This document shows positions 1 through 9,736 of a stretch of DNA of 64,000 nucleotides, one piece after another. How positions within the stretch are numbered: the first letter of the stretch is position 1; every line of letters starts with the position of its first letter. Both the position numbers and the translations under genes were made by a program. Origin of the DNA: Crotalaria pallida (lineage: Eukaryota; Streptophyta; Magnoliopsida; Fabales; Fabaceae); assembly GCA_037953625.1 (NCBI GenBank), contig CM075655.1:23578001-23642000 (forward strand), read 5' to 3'. The notes under the pieces are model-generated. The model was not told where the DNA came from. It did no database searches and saw nothing but the letters and a program-made list of their open reading frames with translations.

Positions 1-88
1 GTTTGAGCAACTTTATTTTGGTGCATGCAAAGGATATTGATGCTGAATTCTGGATTTGAATGATTATTATAAGTTGGAAATTTCTATT

Positions 89-278
89 ATGCAACCTAAT
101 TTTGGGTTGTTGCTAAACAATCCTTTGTATGAACCAATGATGCATTGCCACCTCATGTATTGTTGCCATGTCATTTTTTAAAAAGTCAAAACTCATAAGT
201 GTCAAAAATATGTGAGACGGCAAAGTATTATTGGTTAAACAAAAGATTGTATGACAACAACCCAAAATTAGGTTGCAT
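89..278. mobile_element. MITE with 24-bp perfect terminal inverted repeats
   Basis: A 190-bp element has termini ATGCAACCTAATTTTGGGTT.. at 89-112 and the exact inverse at 255-278. Similarity between the arms continues inward for about 25 more bases with mismatches, so it could fold into a long hairpin. It has no coding capacity. It interrupts sequence otherwise alignable to the E3-family LTR. I could not identify a clean target-site duplication, so the superfamily (Mutator-like or hAT-like) is undecided. Confidence 0.75.
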
Positions 279-503
279 GGAAGTAATGCCCTTATAAGTT
301 TTGTTGTATTGAATTGTGTTTATGTTCATTTATATGCAATTTGATGCAAAAAGCTTAATGCATGCAACTTGGACTTGTTTCTGTGATGAAACCTGTTTAT
401 TTAAGGTATATGTACCCTGCTAAAGGATGAAATTTGGTTAGATTTGAGAAATAAAAAGAATGATGTATCAAAACTCTTGTTTTAATGGACTGACTGCATA
501 ATC

Positions 504-534
504 TAACCGGTTAATCGATATTCGTAACCGGTTA
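504..534. repeat. Paired TAACCGGTTA palindromes in E4
   Basis: Two 10-bp palindromes TAACCGGTTA lie at 504-513 and 525-534, 21 bp apart start to start. A second pair starts at 882 and 903; the second member of that pair is split by Pack-CACTA-1. The same pairing is found in the E3 LTRs. Confidence 0.85.
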
Positions 535-934
535 GACACTGTAGAATTTCAAAAGAAAATCAGTTTATAAAACAGTCCTGAAGTTTCACAAATTTTACTC
601 AAATCTACACTTTGATTTCATTAGAAAGAATCTGAAATTGAGGTAACAATACTGTCTTGGTTCAGATTTAAGGGTAAAGGGTTAATACCTTAATTTGATG
701 GAATAATTTCAAGAGGAAATTATGCTTTATTGGAAACAGAATGTGATTGGGACTTTTGAATGATGGAAACTGTGATTTTTGAGGCATAAAACAATGTTTA
801 ACTTGTTTGTGGATTGGGTAGAGAATTCAAGAAAAAGGGTTTTTCTGAATTGCAATGGTAAACAGTTCAGGTCTGTAATTCTAACCGGTTAGCCTGAAAC
901 TGTAACCGCACTAGTACAGATTGGTCATTTCAGA

Positions 935-1425
935 CCGGTTCTGCACCCCATTTCAGACCGATTCCGAAACCAGTCTTAAAAGTGGCGGTCTTATTGATAT
1001 GCCTTTAAATGAGACTGGTTCCGAACCAGTCTCGTTCCCAACTAAAGAGACTGGTTCCGAACTAGTCTGAAAATAAAAAGATAACCAGTCTCTATTAAAA
1101 GATGGACCGGTCTCATTGAGTATTTTGAATCGGTCTCATTTAAACTAAGAACCAGTCTGATTGAGTGATTTGAACCGGTCTGAAAACAAAAAATAACCAG
1201 TCTCATTGAGTATTTTGAACCGATCTCAATAATTATTATTATTTTTTTTTTTTGCTTTTTGAACCAGTCTCATTGAGTATTTTGAACCGGTCTCAATTAA
1301 TTTTTTTTTTTTTGCTTTTTGAATCAGTCTCATTGAGCGTTTTGAACCGGTCTCATTAAAATCTGAACCAGGTCTCAATTAAATTTTTAACCAGTCTCGT
1401 TTGATGTTTTCAACCGGTCTCAATT
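935..1425. repeat. Left subterminal repeats of Pack-CACTA-1
   Basis: Many degenerate copies of GACCGGTTC, AACCAGTCTC and TTGAACCGGTCTCATT occur in both orientations, in places as a roughly 60-bp unit (for example 1255-1320 and 1315-1375). In CACTA elements such repeats are the transposase docking sites; that role is inferred here from position and density. Confidence 0.85.
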
Positions 1426-1430
1426 AAAAA

Positions 1431-2715
1431 AACACAAATATATAATAAAACTAATAAATAATAATTATCTAGACATAACTAGATTCTAAAATTATATTAT
1501 AAAAACCACGTTATATGCACATCTAGTACAAGTTTGATCAACACAAGTATATAACACCATGCTTAGTGAAACTAACATAAACTACACAAAAGTCTTATAT
1601 CTAGAGCGATAAGCTGCAAACTATCTCTTCCTGAATCAAAAATGCATCCTTCTATCTTCTCCAACCATCACATCCCGCCTTCCCCGGTCCAACAATCTAT
1701 CAAGATAGAATATAAAACATAGCTGCAAGTGAATACATAGCTTTCCATGGTAAGAAGAAACATACAATTTTCTAAATATAGATCCAAAGTATGTAGTATA
1801 AAACAATTCTTGCAGCCACTTAACTTCCATTTGAAAACTATTTACCAAACATATAAAAACACTAACTGATTCAAGAATATAAAAGGAAATTAGCTTCCTG
1901 CAACTTAGCTTCCTGCAACTTAGCAGATTCAAGAATATAAAAGAAAATAAAAACCAACTTAGCTTCCTGCACTGCAACATTTGTAAGGAAATTCACCCAA
2001 ATATAAAAGGAACCTAGAAACCTACTTATAATCAAGAATATGAAAGGAACCTATCCAGCAACCTACTAAATTACTTACCAAACAAATCAAGTTAAGAATG
2101 ATGTTCTTTTTCTCACTTATAAGGTGTGGTTGTACAATAAGAATATCAAATAACTACTAAATAATGAAATCAGGGTTGCCAGGAAAGTATTGTCTATTGT
2201 GTTGACTATATTGATGTGAGAGTCACTGATATCTCAAACTTGCATTAAAACAAAGCACAAAGTTAATTACGGCAAATGAGAAGTTCAGAAAAGTTGAAGA
2301 AATTCTTGTAAGGATTACTGAAACATATGTGAAACAATCCAGAAATACAAAGATTAATGAGTTCCATATAGAATTTAGAAAGCACTTGCAACTATGGATA
2401 AAAGTTAATAACTTGAGCTGTAAATAATTGTTGTAACCGAAATGAATAATGCTAACTACAGAACTATATCAATCATGATTGGGCAGTACTACCGGCATTG
2501 CTCCTTAGAAGACTAAGATATGTACAATTATGCACAGTTAATAGAATGGTAGAAACTTTTTTCCATAGTAATACCCTTCAATATCACTACTTATCGTCAT
2601 CCATCACGAAGCCATTAAGATGATACTTTTCATAACACCTTCTGGATGAAAAAATCAAATTCAAATGAGACAGAAAAAGAGCACCAGATACAAGAACGAT
2701 GACACATCACATTAC
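1431..2715. other. Non-coding interior of Pack-CACTA-1
   Basis: AT-rich sequence without a recognisable gene. It may hold intron or 3' flanking DNA carried along with the SPA-like gene, whose last recognisable exon ends at 2716. A short open frame at 1636-1980 on the minus strand contains a repeated LSCRKL-type segment produced by local AGCTTCCTGCAACTT repeats and looks accidental. Confidence 0.5.
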
Positions 2716-2873
2716 CTAGTATCGGGACGAGAGGAAGGATCAGGATGCAGAAGCCAAAGACAAAATCCAGCTTCCTTTGGATTTTCTGATAGAAACCTTG
2801 ATGGTAAGATTCTATAACCCAAATCTGACATCACAGCTGACCGCACCTTCCATGACTCAATATTGCACAGCAA
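2716..2873 (-). pseudogene. Captured SPA-like gene, downstream exon (kinase-like domain C-lobe)
   Basis: Read on the minus strand this 158-bp segment encodes SAVMSDLGYRILPSRFLSEN followed by PKEAGFCLWLLHPDPSSRPD, the C-terminal part of the kinase-like domain of plant SPA (suppressor of phyA-105) proteins. SPA proteins partner COP1 in the ubiquitin ligase that destroys light-signalling transcription factors in the nucleus. The exon is bounded by an acceptor-like CAG before 2873 and a donor-like GTAAT after 2716, so introns were captured with it and the source was genomic DNA. The coiled coil and WD40 repeats of a full SPA protein are absent, so this is a fragment. Which SPA paralogue it came from cannot be told. 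Confidence 0.82.
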
Positions 2874-3308
2874 CTGAGGGAAACATCAACTAAAATGTTA
2901 ACAAATACATCATGAGTAGCTTCTAGGTGATGATCTAAATAGTTGAAAAGTAAAAAAATTGACCAGGACAAACATTTAATAAAATAGTTAAAAGGATCAT
3001 ATTTAACCATTCTAATCCAGAAAGTATGAATAAAACTTAATAACTTCAACATATACGTCTCTAAGTCATTTAAAATGGTTAGGTATGGTATGTCAAACAG
3101 ACATGACTTGCTAAGAAGCTATCTCTTGCTAGGCTGCAGCAACCAAACTCACATATCAGTATAACGCCATTGTTATCATACTTGAAAAAAATGGTGTATA
3201 TAAATAAAGTCTCTAAGGTCAGTTTAATCAATGAAAGTTTGGCTACCAAGAGGTAATACATAAGCTTTAATGAAAAGCAACAAAGGATGGGACAGAATAT
3301 TTCCTTAC
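2874..3308 (-). other. Captured intron between the two SPA-like exons
   Basis: AT-rich 435-bp interval beginning GTAAGG on the minus strand just below 3308 and ending CCTCAG just above 2873, consistent with a GT-AG intron. Small open frames in it are not supported as genes. Confidence 0.65.
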
Positions 3309-3740
3309 CTCAAAAAGAAGAACTCCTAGGCTATAAATATTTGAAGACAACGTACAAATTCCTTCATTGAGCTCTTCTGGACTACAATACCACTTCTCTT
3401 CTAGCTGCATGGTTGCAGATATAAACTGCTTTTCTTTGGTAGAAGTATGTTGAAAATTAGAACCGTTTTGGCACAAACTTTCTTTACTCCTTGATTTCAT
3501 GGGCCCGTTCATGTAAGGGTCAGATTGATTCACTGCTGTAGTGCTGCAGCCAAGAATAGAGGTCAAGTGATGCTGCAGCCTGAGAGATCTTGTCTCCTCT
3601 CGTGGCCTTTGCTGTTTTGTACTCAAACTTTGGCAAGCACATATATCATGTTCCAAAGGCCTTTTCCTATTCACTTTTGTGCTTGTGTTTCTCCATTTCA
3701 ATGCAATCATCACTCTCAAAGCGCATATGTTAGCAAGCAA
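3309..3740 (-). pseudogene. Captured SPA-like gene, upstream exon (kinase-like domain)
   Basis: The minus-strand frame ends in LEEKWYCSPEELNEGICTLS then SNIYSLGVLLFE, the signature of the kinase-like domain in plant SPA proteins; a GTAAGG donor follows at 3308. Upstream residues (about 115) are polar and low in similarity, as expected of the variable insert before this motif. The first ATG is not a convincing start; the exon probably entered truncated. Together with 2716-2873 it preserves the exon order of the source gene. If transcribed it could make an antisense or chimeric transcript, but no promoter is visible. Confidence 0.82.
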
Positions 3741-3849
3741 TTAATCAAACACAAATACAGCTTCATTAAAACAATAAATAAATCCTTAAAAAAAAGCAGA
3801 GCCACTCAAATCGAACAGAGCAGAGAGCAAAGCGAGATTTCAAAGTGTC

Positions 3850-4300
3850 GGTTATCCCTCAAAAGCTAAAAGCAGAAAAGCTTAGATCGAAGAAGAGTAA
3901 TAAGAGTACCGAAGCAGTGCTAGAAAATGAAGGGCGGAGGTGAGCGGCGCGTCGATCAACGGCGAGGAGGAGTAAGCATACGAAGGGTTGGCGATGATGG
4001 TGGTGCTTAACGGCGAAGCGGAGAAGGGCGAAGGGCAACAATGGCGGTGCTTTGATGGGAGCTGACGAGAGACGGACAGAGTGAAGGAGATGAGACCTCT
4101 GATGGCAAACGGAGAGATTGAAAGTGGAGGACAGTGCCGGTGGTGTGACGGTGGGGCGGGGGCTGTGTATGGTGCGTGAGTGAGTGAGGGACTTTGGAGG
4201 AGTGAATTTGGAGGGCTTTTTTTGGATCTAGGCGGGTTTTTTTAGGGTATTTGGAGGGTGAGTGCCTTTGTCCGTGCAGTGCACAGGGAGACAATTAATG
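3850..4300. other. GC-rich block inside Pack-CACTA-1, origin unknown
   Basis: About 400 bp markedly richer in G and C than the rest of the element, with GGCGG/GCGGCG runs. It may be a captured first exon or 5' untranslated region. Short open frames exist on the minus strand (3859-4041, 4007-4294) but show no recognisable domain, and I do not call a gene. Confidence 0.45.
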
Positions 4301-4324
4301 TATTTTTTAGACTGGTTGTCTAAA

Positions 4325-4612
4325 TGAACCACTCTCATTTGAACTTAAAGTCAAATTTAGACCGGTTCAACACGGAACCAGTCTTAATAAAGGGTCTAAA
4401 GAGACTGGTTCCTTGCGAAACCAGTCTGATTTGTACTACTGTATGCGGAACCAGTCTGATTTTAACAAATGACCAAAAAAGAGACTGGTTCCTTGTGGAA
4501 CCAGTCTTATTTATTATATTTTCAGATTGGTTATACAAAGTAATCAGTCTAATTTTAACAAATGTTCATTAAGAGACTGGTTCCGCACGGAACCGGTCTG
4601 AATCAAGTGGTC
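4325..4612. repeat. Right subterminal repeats of Pack-CACTA-1
   Basis: Alternating GAGACTGGTTCC and GGAACCAGTCT blocks, about ten copies, in inverted pairs. They mirror the left end and account for the small open frames on both strands here. Confidence 0.85.
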
Positions 4613-4895
4613 TAAAATGTGTTTTTTGTACTAGTGCCGGTTAGTACCTGAATCTGAAAAATAAAAAGTTAAGTTTTTGAATACCATTGATTTTGTTTTA
4701 CCCAATCTAAGTTTAAGGGCATGTTTTGAGATGATCCAAAGGAGAATTTTATGCCAAAGATTATGCCTCAAATAAATCATTCAAAAGAGAAATTTGAATA
4801 TTTCTAAATCACATTAATTAATGCAAAGATAAAATCAACCCCGATATTTGTGCATCCATATAGACTGGAAGTCTGGTTGGTAGGAACGTTTATCG

Positions 4896-5113
4896 TATTC
4901 TGGGAATATGAGGAGGGTACTCCGGGAGTACCAAATTATAACCTACTTGATGACACATTATAGATATGTGGCTAGTGTCCGGGACCTGGCTTTGATGCGT
5001 TCTGGGAACGTATGCGTTCTGGGAACGTGGTGCACACTCCGGGAGTGATGCTTATTATCCAAGTATGGTTCGGCATTACGTTCTGGGAACGAATGTCGGT
5101 GTTCCGGGAACAC
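4896..5113. repeat. Variable-arm palindrome array in the E4 LTR (7 units)
   Basis: Seven short palindromes share a TC-C/TGG-GA centre but differ in their arms: TATTC..GAATA (4896-4908), GGTACTC..GAGTACC (4916-4932), CGTTC..GAACG (4998-5010, 5015-5027, 5079-5091), CACTC..GAGTG (5035-5047), GTGTTC..GAACAC (5099-5113). The same array, longer, is in both E3 LTRs. Confidence 0.85.
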
Positions 5114-5333
5114 AAGGGTGTAATGGATGGACGTCCAAGATGGACTTTTAGAGGCCTCAGTTGTGGATAGAAAATCATACATCATGCCACTTGCATTATA
5201 AGAGTTATAATGTTGAAAACTGGTGTGCTCATATGTATCTGCATTATTATCTGTCCATGATATATTTGTGATTGTAATTTTAGTCTTTATCAATTATGTA
5301 TATGTGTATACTTACTCCCTGTGCCCTGTTTAG

Positions 5334-5810
5334 GTGATGGCCAGATACCTAGCTTGCATCGAGATACGCCCTATCCCTAGTGGCATATGGACGTATGAGG
5401 AGCACCGTGCCACTTTTGAGGGGGAGTTTGAGATCACTCTCTACCACCCTAACCCTCTGGTGCGAGTGCGACCTCATCGATTTAGGATCCCATTAGTCTA
5501 TACTATGCATGTTCCACCTTTTTATACATATAGAGGACCATCCCCGGCTCGACTTATGCGTCGTTTTCATAGTTTTCATTTTAGAGCTGCCACTCGTTCC
5601 CATCCTTCCTCCCATAGAGTTGTCACTGAGGAGACTCCTTCTCCTGGTCCGACTGACTATGATAGGACTGCTTCTGCAGATCCTAGACCCAGTGGTGGGG
5701 TCTCTACATAGTCAGGCGAGGTCGAGGAGGACCCTGTGGAGGATGAGAGCGAGGAGGAGGTGCACGTTGAGCCGACTGTTTCTGCTAGAGGTGGACCCGC
5801 TGGTTCATAG
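5334..5810 (+). pseudogene. Unrecognised ORF inside the E4 LTR, interrupted by one TAG
   Basis: From ATG at 5334 a frame of 125 codons runs to TAG at 5709-5711 and then stays open for another 32 codons to TAG at 5808. The part after the first stop is strongly acidic (EVEEDPVEDESEEEVHVEP), and the part before it is rich in Pro, Arg and His, so composition suggests one former coding unit of about 158 residues. Base composition is more GC-rich than the flanking LTR. An acceptor-like CCCTGTTTAG lies immediately upstream. I recognise no domain. The E3 LTRs align up to about the ATG and then lack this frame. It could be a remnant LTR-encoded ORF, a captured host exon, or chance. Confidence 0.4.
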
Positions 5811-6066
5811 GAGCCTGCATAGTGTAGATGTTTTTGGATCCTAGATCCTAGGGATAGAGCTATGGAGGATCTGAGAAGCTGCTGAGGACACAGATGACTT
5901 GCTCTGAGACTTCTACTTTTGGATTTTGTTATATATTGTATATATTCGAGAGGTCTTAGAGTGAGGTTTTATTTTATGCAGTTGGTCTGTATATGTTTCA
6001 TCAAAACTTGCTATCTTGACTTTTTATCACTTGCTACTGACTGTACTGATGGGGTTTATGATATGA

Positions 6067-6069
<3 letters not shown>

Positions 6070-6099
<30 letters not shown>
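6070..6099. repeat. (TA)n microsatellite
   Basis: An uninterrupted TA run of about 15 units in the E4 LTR. Confidence 0.9.
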
Positions 6100-6101
<2 letters not shown>

Positions 6102-7230
6102 TGTTTTCGTTACCTCAGCAGTGCCCTATAAGTATTACTTTTACTTTCGCAAACTCTGATTTCCATTTGAAAAGAATTCGGCAGTAGGTTTATGATTTAT
6201 ATATTTATATCCATCTCGAGAGGCAATGGTACGAATAATGTTTTCTATAATCAAGGAAATGTCATCTCGAGAGCCTTTTCGAATCTAAGATATTATTAAG
6301 CCGAATTCAAAAATGGTTTATGTTAAAAAAAAAAAGGTTTATGAACGAGCAAGTACTAATCCTAAAAAGGAAAAATTTTCTACTCCTAATTTTGATAGCA
6401 AGTACTCAACAATTTGGAAATATAAATTATTTTCAAGTTAAAAAGAGAGCGTCACATACATAGGCCTTACAGCCAAAATTCAGAAATAAAATAAAATCAA
6501 ATTACACAATGATTTCTAAATACAAACTATTATACTCAACACCTTAAACCTTTCATTAATCTAACAAAGTTTCAAACAATTATATACATATGAGAATTTA
6601 ACTTTTCATTTTCTTACTTCACAAAATTCGGTCATCACTGAAATAGAAAGGGGAAACCTTAGTCTCTTTAAACCTCATTTTGAGTCCCTTTTTATTCATT
6701 GTTCATATAACCAATAACCTTATTCATTTACAAAATCTAAACAACAATTTTAAAACACAATTTTTATATATAACTTGAGGCAATAAAATTTCAAATACCA
6801 CTTCCTTATTTTATCAATAAAACTCGGTCCTCATTGGATTAAAAATGGGAGACTTTTCTCTTTAACAATTTTTGTTTTGTCCCTTTTTAATCTTCATTCA
6901 TTTGACCATTCACAAACAACTCATAATTCATTCTTATAATTCTATATCAGAAGAGAGTTTAGAGATTTCTAGCTTTAAGAGTTTTATAACCATAAAAGGA
7001 TATTATTATTTTAGTTATAACAAAGTAATAGCTTAAAAATAAGAGATTAAAAATAATAAGATTATAGGATTACCTTTTTTCTTTTAGCAAAATAAACTTC
7101 AAAGTGAGTATGCCAATTTTCCTCCTCCCTTTCCTATGTCACGCCCCACTCTCTCTTTTTCTCAAGGCTTCATCATTTTTTTTAGTGTATGTTGTGTGAA
7201 AAAGTATGAAGGCATCAAGGTTCAAGGTCT

Positions 7231-7240
7231 CTATTTATAG
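7231..7240 (-). promoter_or_regulatory. TATA box of the E1 LTR promoter
   Basis: CTATAAATAG on the minus strand, about 1.2 kb into the LTR; repeated at 50171-50180 in the other E1 LTR and at the equivalent place in E2. Transcription should begin some 30 bp downstream, leaving a very long R-U5. Confidence 0.65.
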
Positions 7241-7577
7241 GCTTAGGAATTTTGTACTTTTACCCAAAAGCCCATGAGATTTTCGGCCACAAGAGTGAGA
7301 AGGTGGTCAACATTTTCAATTTTTACACTTAATAGGATCTAGAAACATGTATCTCTCATTAAATCATTTTTTTGTAACTCCTAAGCAATTAATTCTCATA
7401 CATTCACCATGAGTTGAATTCAGAAAATATCCTCCTCCTAGTCTTCTATTTGGACGGTGCTAGTTGGCTAACATAGGGGAAGAAATTTTGCATTTACTCA
7501 CTTGATTTTACCTCACTTTGGTCCAATAAAACCAATATTTTAATTAATCCAAAAATCAGAAAGAAAATCTAACTATC

Positions 7578-8230
7578 TGGACGGTGCAGCCTATCATAGG
7601 CTCCCAAAAATACATATTTTTCAAATACAATTTATTTTTAGCTCATATAAATAATTATAGGCACAAAAATAATTTTTCTCAGTATTATAAACATATATTC
7701 GTTTTTTATTGCTACAGATATAAAATTTTTGAAGCTCACAAAATAAAATTAAAAATTTTATATTTTTGAAATATACATTTCAATACGATCGTTTTCATTT
7801 AAAATTCATAATTTTCTGACTTACGGTTTGAAAGTTATGAATTTTTTTAGCTCTAAAGCTATTTCCTTCAAAAATGCATTTTGGCAAATTAAAATTCAAA
7901 AATACAGAATTAATATTATATTTGGACGGTGCAGCCAATAGTATATCTTTAAAATATATTTTCCATAAGTAAATAAAATATACCTTGGTCAAAAGGCATT
8001 AAATGGCTTTAAACTCATATTTTCAAACTAAAAACACAAAATTCGTATTTTTCACTGTAGCAGAAATAAAATTTTGAAAACTCCAGAATAAAAATAAAAA
8101 CTTTACATTTTCATAATCTATGTTTTGATACGATCGTTTGGACATATAATTTGTAATTTTTTGACTTACGGTTTAAAAGATATGAATTTCTGAAGATATA
8201 ACACCTTAATCCTTCAAAAAGCATTTCATC
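7578..8230. repeat. Degenerate U3 subrepeats in the E1 LTR
   Basis: Two successive units of about 330-350 bp share GGACGGTGCAGCC (7578, 7924), an ATACGATCGTTT motif (near 7784 and 8128) and TTTCTGACTTACGGTTT-type blocks (7812, 8158). A further GGACGGTGC copy is at 7452. E2 carries the same motifs in its first kilobase. Confidence 0.65.
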
Positions 8231-8458
8231 TTCTAAGATCCGTTAAATCAAATACTTTACCTTAAAATATTTCATTTAAATACACTAGGGAAAACATTGG
8301 TATGCGTATATATATAATATATATATCACGTGTATATATACATATATATATATATAATTCATACGATTTTAATTAAATTCAGGTATCAAAATCAAATATA
8401 ATTTCTTAAATTCAATTATAAATTCACAAATAAATTGGGCAAAATTGTGGGTCTCACA

Positions 8459-8472
8459 ATCCTCCCCAACTT
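8459..8472 (-). promoter_or_regulatory. E1 polypurine tract
   Basis: AAGTTGGGGAGGAT on the minus strand directly before the 3' LTR start TGTGAGAC, the primer site for plus-strand DNA synthesis. The preceding CTCGGGGACGAG motif is typical of plant gypsy elements and recurs in E2. Confidence 0.88.
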
Positions 8473-9736
8473 AGAGATTTCTCGTCCCCGAGAAATACGC
8501 ACAGAGACAAGCAAGGAAACAAACAAGGTTACCACTTTTTCTTTCTTCAAGAATATTTCTTTCCCTCGATGTTCTCGTTGATCAATACTTTCCCGGTGGT
8601 CCGTCTTTGATGTAACGTCGTGCGTGAGTCGAATTGAGTCAATTTCAAAGGTAGGCAATAGATATCAATTGTGTCTCGTTTCAATAGTAGTTTGGGTCAG
8701 ACCAGAAGCATTAAAGGTAAGTGGATACGAGTTGTTCGTAAGGGGTATTGGTATTTACATAATAGACTTGATAAGGAGAGTTCATTATTTTCGAACCTGG
8801 GGTTAGTCCAGAAGTACTTTCTTGTATGCATACCATAATCATCAGCTGAGTTACTGCTTATCTTCATACTACTTATGCCATACGGGTACTTGTCACTGCA
8901 TTTTTTTCTAACATAGACTCTACTTAACCTTTTGCTCCCCAACTTTGATCAAGCTTATACCACCTATTACACAACCTTACATCAAAGCCCACCATGATTA
9001 CTCCCTAACTACCCGACTTTTCACTTACTATCCTGCCTTCTTAGTACCACTTAGGGACCGACTCTAAACCATTATTCCCAAAATTCCTAATTTTTCACAC
9101 CATCGTACCATCACCTTGTCCCTTCAGCCTCTAAAATTCATGTGTTATGCATACAAGTGTTACTTCCTTCATAACTTTATGTGGTAGGGTTCTGTTTTGG
9201 TCGCGAGATTCCAAGAAAAGAACTTTTGAATTTACAGTATTTTGGCATTTGGTCGAATAATTTTATGGAAGGTGATCATTAGATTGGGTATTTCCTGACA
9301 AAAATGAAGTTTTTTTAATTTGAAAGCGTCAAATTATCGCAGAAATGCGAAGATCAAGCTCACAACGGGATAAAAAGGTAATTGGGTTTTCACAAAAATT
9401 GAGAATAATGTAAGGTAATGCCTTGACTTGAACTCAATTCACCTCTAGCCATCTTTAAAATACCACACTTTTTCCAACAACTGGTTTCCACATTCTCACA
9501 AGAAGTTCTATACAACAGACTTAAGTACAAACATTCATTGATTTCACAAAATTATATCATAGGAAAAGCAAAAGAAGGAATAATCCTTCAACATAACAGT
9601 CAAGAAGCAAAGGTTAAATCCAACAAGAGAAGCAAACACAACTAGTGGATAACTCCACACTATTTAAACAACTTATAACATAGCAACAACACTTAAACAA
9701 CGAAAAACTCCTAAAGCATAAACGTAGGTACTGCCG
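8473..9736 (-). other. E1 non-coding internal region downstream of gag
   Basis: Where protease, reverse transcriptase, RNase H and integrase should lie there are only 1.26 kb with no long frame and no recognisable pol motif. The last 1.04 kb aligns with E2 21890-22910, so the sequence is shared by two insertions and was already pol-less when they moved. Confidence 0.75.

Larger units (their letters stand above)
909..4636. mobile_element. Pack-CACTA-1: non-autonomous CACTA (En/Spm) transposon
   Basis: The element begins CACTAGTACA at 909 and ends TGTACTAGTG at 4636, giving perfect 10-bp terminal inverted repeats of the CACTA class. It is flanked by the 3-bp duplication CCG at 906-908 and 4637-4639, as CACTA transposases produce. 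Dense subterminal repeats of AGACTGGTT/AACCAGTCT type lie inside both ends. No transposase (TnpA/TnpD) coding sequence is visible in its 3.7 kb, so it would depend on an autonomous relative. Its middle carries exons of a SPA-like plant gene on the minus strand, making it a gene-capturing (Pack) element. It sits inside a TAACCGGTTA palindrome of the E4 LTR. Confidence 0.93.
1..6456 (+). mobile_element. E4: LTR of a gypsy family related to E3 (partial, solo LTR or 3' LTR)
   Basis: After removing the MITE and Pack-CACTA-1, this stretch aligns by eye with the reverse complement of the 3.3-kb E3 LTRs: the TAACCGGTTA pairs, the run near 380-480 (toward TTTAAGGTATATG and TTGGTTAGATTTGAG), the block of short palindromes, and the GCAAACTCTGATTT motif near the end. 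It stops at 6456 with GAGCGTCACA, matching the family end GAGTGTTACA with two transitions. E1 LTR sequence follows directly with no primer binding site, so this is either a solo LTR or the 3' LTR of an element starting left of the window. It is clearly more diverged than the E3 pair. The stretch 5170-6456 is about 0.7 kb longer than in E3. Confidence 0.72.
6457..8458 (-). mobile_element. E1 3' LTR, U3-side portion
   Basis: This 2.0-kb stretch is the same-orientation counterpart of 49396-51404, with about 37 differences by eye (1.8%). Its right end reads TGTGAGACC on the minus strand at 8458, next to a polypurine tract, so it is the start of the 3' LTR of a minus-strand element. The rest of this LTR is cut off by E4 and must lie left of the window. 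No genes. Confidence 0.85.

Noticed and set aside
3525..3869. Plus-strand ORF of 114 codons
   Set aside because: Antisense to the SPA-like exon, whose minus-strand product has clear similarity; this frame has none.
4324..4572. ORFs on both strands with repeated GTSLI/GTSLF motifs
   Set aside because: Translations of the CACTA subterminal repeats; the repetition follows DNA repeats, not protein structure.
8300..8360. TA-rich tract as an origin or recombination site
   Set aside because: A simple TA repeat with an ACGTGT core present at the same place in all family LTRs; length varies as microsatellites do.
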